A DNA stretch of 33,750 nt, taken from NCBI GenBank assembly GCA_000433455.1, contig HF992479.1, forward strand, positions 22,693 to 56,442, in the 5' to 3' direction. Under the pieces are notes generated by a model. It saw only the letters and a list, made by a program, of their open reading frames with translations, was not told the DNA's origin and did not search any database. Numbering within the stretch: the stretch's first letter is position 1; each line of letters starts with the position of its first letter. Origin of the DNA: Mycoplasma sp. CAG:877 (GTDB lineage Bacteria > Bacillota_I > Bacilli_A > RF39 > UBA660). The position numbers and the translations under genes were made by a program. Shown here piece by piece: positions 32,841-33,750 of the stretch.

Positions 32841-33527
32841 TTAATTATTAATTAACTCTTCTATATATTCGTAAAAGTATTTATATTCTTTTTTTGGTAA
32901 TGACGAAATCTTTGGATGATGATTTTTCATTAGTGCTCCATTAAATTCTTGTAACATTTCATAGTCATTTATATCATCACCTATTACATACATATTATCC
33001 TTTGAAAGATTTTCTAGAGATATTAGTTCTTCCAAGGCAATTTTTTTATTGGTTGCTCGTGAGGTAACATTGATGTGTTTACTACTCACATAAGCATATG
33101 TATTGGTGGTTTTTTGCAGTTCGTCTACAACTTTGTTGGCTAAGTTTTTGTCTTGATAAGTTGCTAGAACCTTAACACAATCATCTGGGTTTTCAGTAAT
33201 GTTGTAACCATCTTCTAGAAAACATTCTATGTTGTTTTTCTCAAATACTTTTTTAATTTTTGCCACTTCTTGTGATGGTAGCATAGTTGATGAGATACAG
33301 TAGTCAACACTATTAAATACTTTAGCTCCATCTTCACAAATTAAATAAGTATATGGAATGTTGTACTTTTCCAACAATATCTTTATACTGGTATAGCTGC
33401 GACCAGTTATAATGCAAAACATGTTGCCCCTACTAATAAAGTCTTTTAGTGACATAATATTTTTGGTAAATTTTTCTTCATCTTTTATATAAAGAGTATT
33501 ATCAAAGTCACTTGCTAAAAATTTCAT
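32841..33527 (-). CDS. HAD-superfamily phosphatase (Cof-type)
   Basis: A 228-aa cytosolic HAD hydrolase. Motif I SDFDNTLY (Asp7, Asp9), motif II IITGRS near 40, motif III Lys in NKKIALEEL, motif IV GDDINDYEML near 190. The cap region in the middle fits HAD class IIB, which dephosphorylates small sugar or cofactor phosphates. Substrate unknown. It lies 38 bases before the DedA start and probably shares its transcript. GTAGGTGA precedes the ATG. Confidence 0.9.
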   Translation of the reverse strand: MKFLASDFDNTLYIKDEEKFTKNIMSLKDFISRGNMFCIITGRSYTSIKILLEKYNIPYTYLICEDGAKVFNSVDYCISSTMLPSQEVAKIKKVFEKNNIECFLEDGYNITENPDDCVKVLATYQDKNLANKVVDELQKTTNTYAYVSSKHINVTSRATNKKIALEELISLENLSKDNMYVIGDDINDYEMLQEFNGALMKNHHPKISSLPKKEYKYFYEYIEELINN

Positions 33528-33553
33528 TTTTTCACCTACATTTTTATACTATT

Positions 33554-33559
33554 ATTATA
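33554..33559 (-). promoter_or_regulatory. Possible -10 box of the HAD gene
   Basis: Minus-strand TATAAT with only a T-run at the -35 position. It is back to back with the tRNA promoter. Confidence 0.35.
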
Positions 33560-33585
33560 AATAATAAATTTTATAAAAAAAAGTG

Positions 33586-33613
33586 TTGACATATTAGTAA
33601 GTTCTGGTATAAT
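33586..33613 (+). promoter_or_regulatory. Promoter of the tRNA-Gly transcript
   Basis: Plus-strand TTGACA (33586-33591), 16-base spacer ending in TGG, TATAAT (33608-33613). Consensus hexamers plus an extended -10: the strongest promoter in the window, as expected for stable RNA. Transcription would start near 33620, about 60 bases before the tRNA. Confidence 0.88.
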
Positions 33614-33681
33614 TAATGTTGTCTACTTGATTTAGTCGATTTCAGTCGTCGGAAAAGGCTGAGGTTCGATTAAAATTTAGT

Positions 33682-33750
33682 GCGGATGTAGTTTAATGGT
33701 AGAACCTCAGCCTTCCAAGCTGACTACGTGGGTTCGATTCCCATCATCCG
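33682..33750 (+). tRNA. tRNA-Gly (anticodon UCC), 3' end cut by window edge
   Basis: The cloverleaf can be drawn by hand: acceptor GCGGATG pairing with CATCCG(C), D-arm GTTT...GAAC with AATGGTA loop, anticodon stem TCAGC/GCTGA with loop CTTCCAA (anticodon TCC, reading GGA and related Gly codons), 4-base variable loop CTAC, T-stem GTGGG/CCCAT with loop TTCGATT. The last acceptor base, discriminator and CCA lie outside the window. Confidence 0.95.

Noticed and set aside
33620..33681. A second, decayed tRNA before the tRNA-Gly (GAGGTTCGATTAAA resembles a T-arm)
   Set aside because: No cloverleaf can be drawn; the stretch is better described as a reverse complement of part of the tRNA-Gly.
1..33750. 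CRISPR arrays, IS elements, rRNA genes, T-box or other known riboswitch
   Set aside because: No regularly spaced repeats, transposase motifs, rRNA-like conserved sequence or T-box signature were seen on either strand.

Overview
The window is AT-rich and almost every gene lies on the minus strand. Shine-Dalgarno sites are strong (GGAGG, AGGTGA types) and promoters are sigma-A-like, often with an extended -10 (TGnTATAAT). Gene content is that of a low-GC Firmicute: IreB, YrzB-type DUF1292, MltG, TrhP1/TrhP2, a class B-like sortase, LspA. UGA is read as a stop (several genes end in TGA), so this is not a Mycoplasma-code organism. MltG, an NlpC/P60 enzyme and a sortase imply a cell wall. The best guess is an uncultured, walled, Mollicutes-related member of the Bacilli (RF39/RFN20-like gut lineages), but taxonomy is inferred from gene content only.

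Region 1 (1-12899, minus) is the unusual part: a thirteen-gene cluster for an envelope-spanning machine. In transcription order it encodes a sortase, a 942-residue Cys-rich secreted protein, a pseudopilin-like protein, a CpaB/SAF protein, a CpaF/TadA ATPase with a long Gln/Pro tail, TadB, TadC, a tiny 58-aa Flp-like pilin, a TadE/F-like protein, a TadZ-like protein, two VirB2/TrbC-like two-helix proteins, and a VirB6/TrbL-like polytopic protein cut by the window edge. A Tad-type pilus motor is therefore combined with type IV secretion-like membrane parts. Flp and both VirB2-like genes have their own promoters, suggesting they are the abundant subunits. A third VirB2-like domain, fused to an NlpC/P60 peptidoglycan hydrolase, lies at 18755-19555.

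Region 2 (13030-22258, minus) matches in order the Bacillus yrzL-yrrK-yrzB-yrrL-yrrM-yrrN-yrrO-greA neighbourhood: ireB, ruvX, DUF1292, mltG, trmR, trhP1, trhP2, greA. The VirB2-NlpC gene and a membrane protein with an RsiV/PdaC-like exterior are inserted between trmR and trhP1. A 120-aa protein, a dGTPase-like HD protein and a two-helix membrane protein sit between trhP2 and greA.

Region 3 (22327-33750) is housekeeping: a rhomboid protease, TspO (plus strand, convergent with an ASCH protein), RluD-type pseudouridine synthase, LspA, DnaE, ribosomal protein L28 (plus strand), a membrane protein, TypA/BipA, a DedA protein, a HAD phosphatase, and a tRNA-Gly(UCC) running off the right edge. No IS element, CRISPR array or rRNA is visible. 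No gene-free stretch exceeds 300 bases; the longest, about 278 bases at 28849-29126, holds the divergent dnaE and rpmB promoters.
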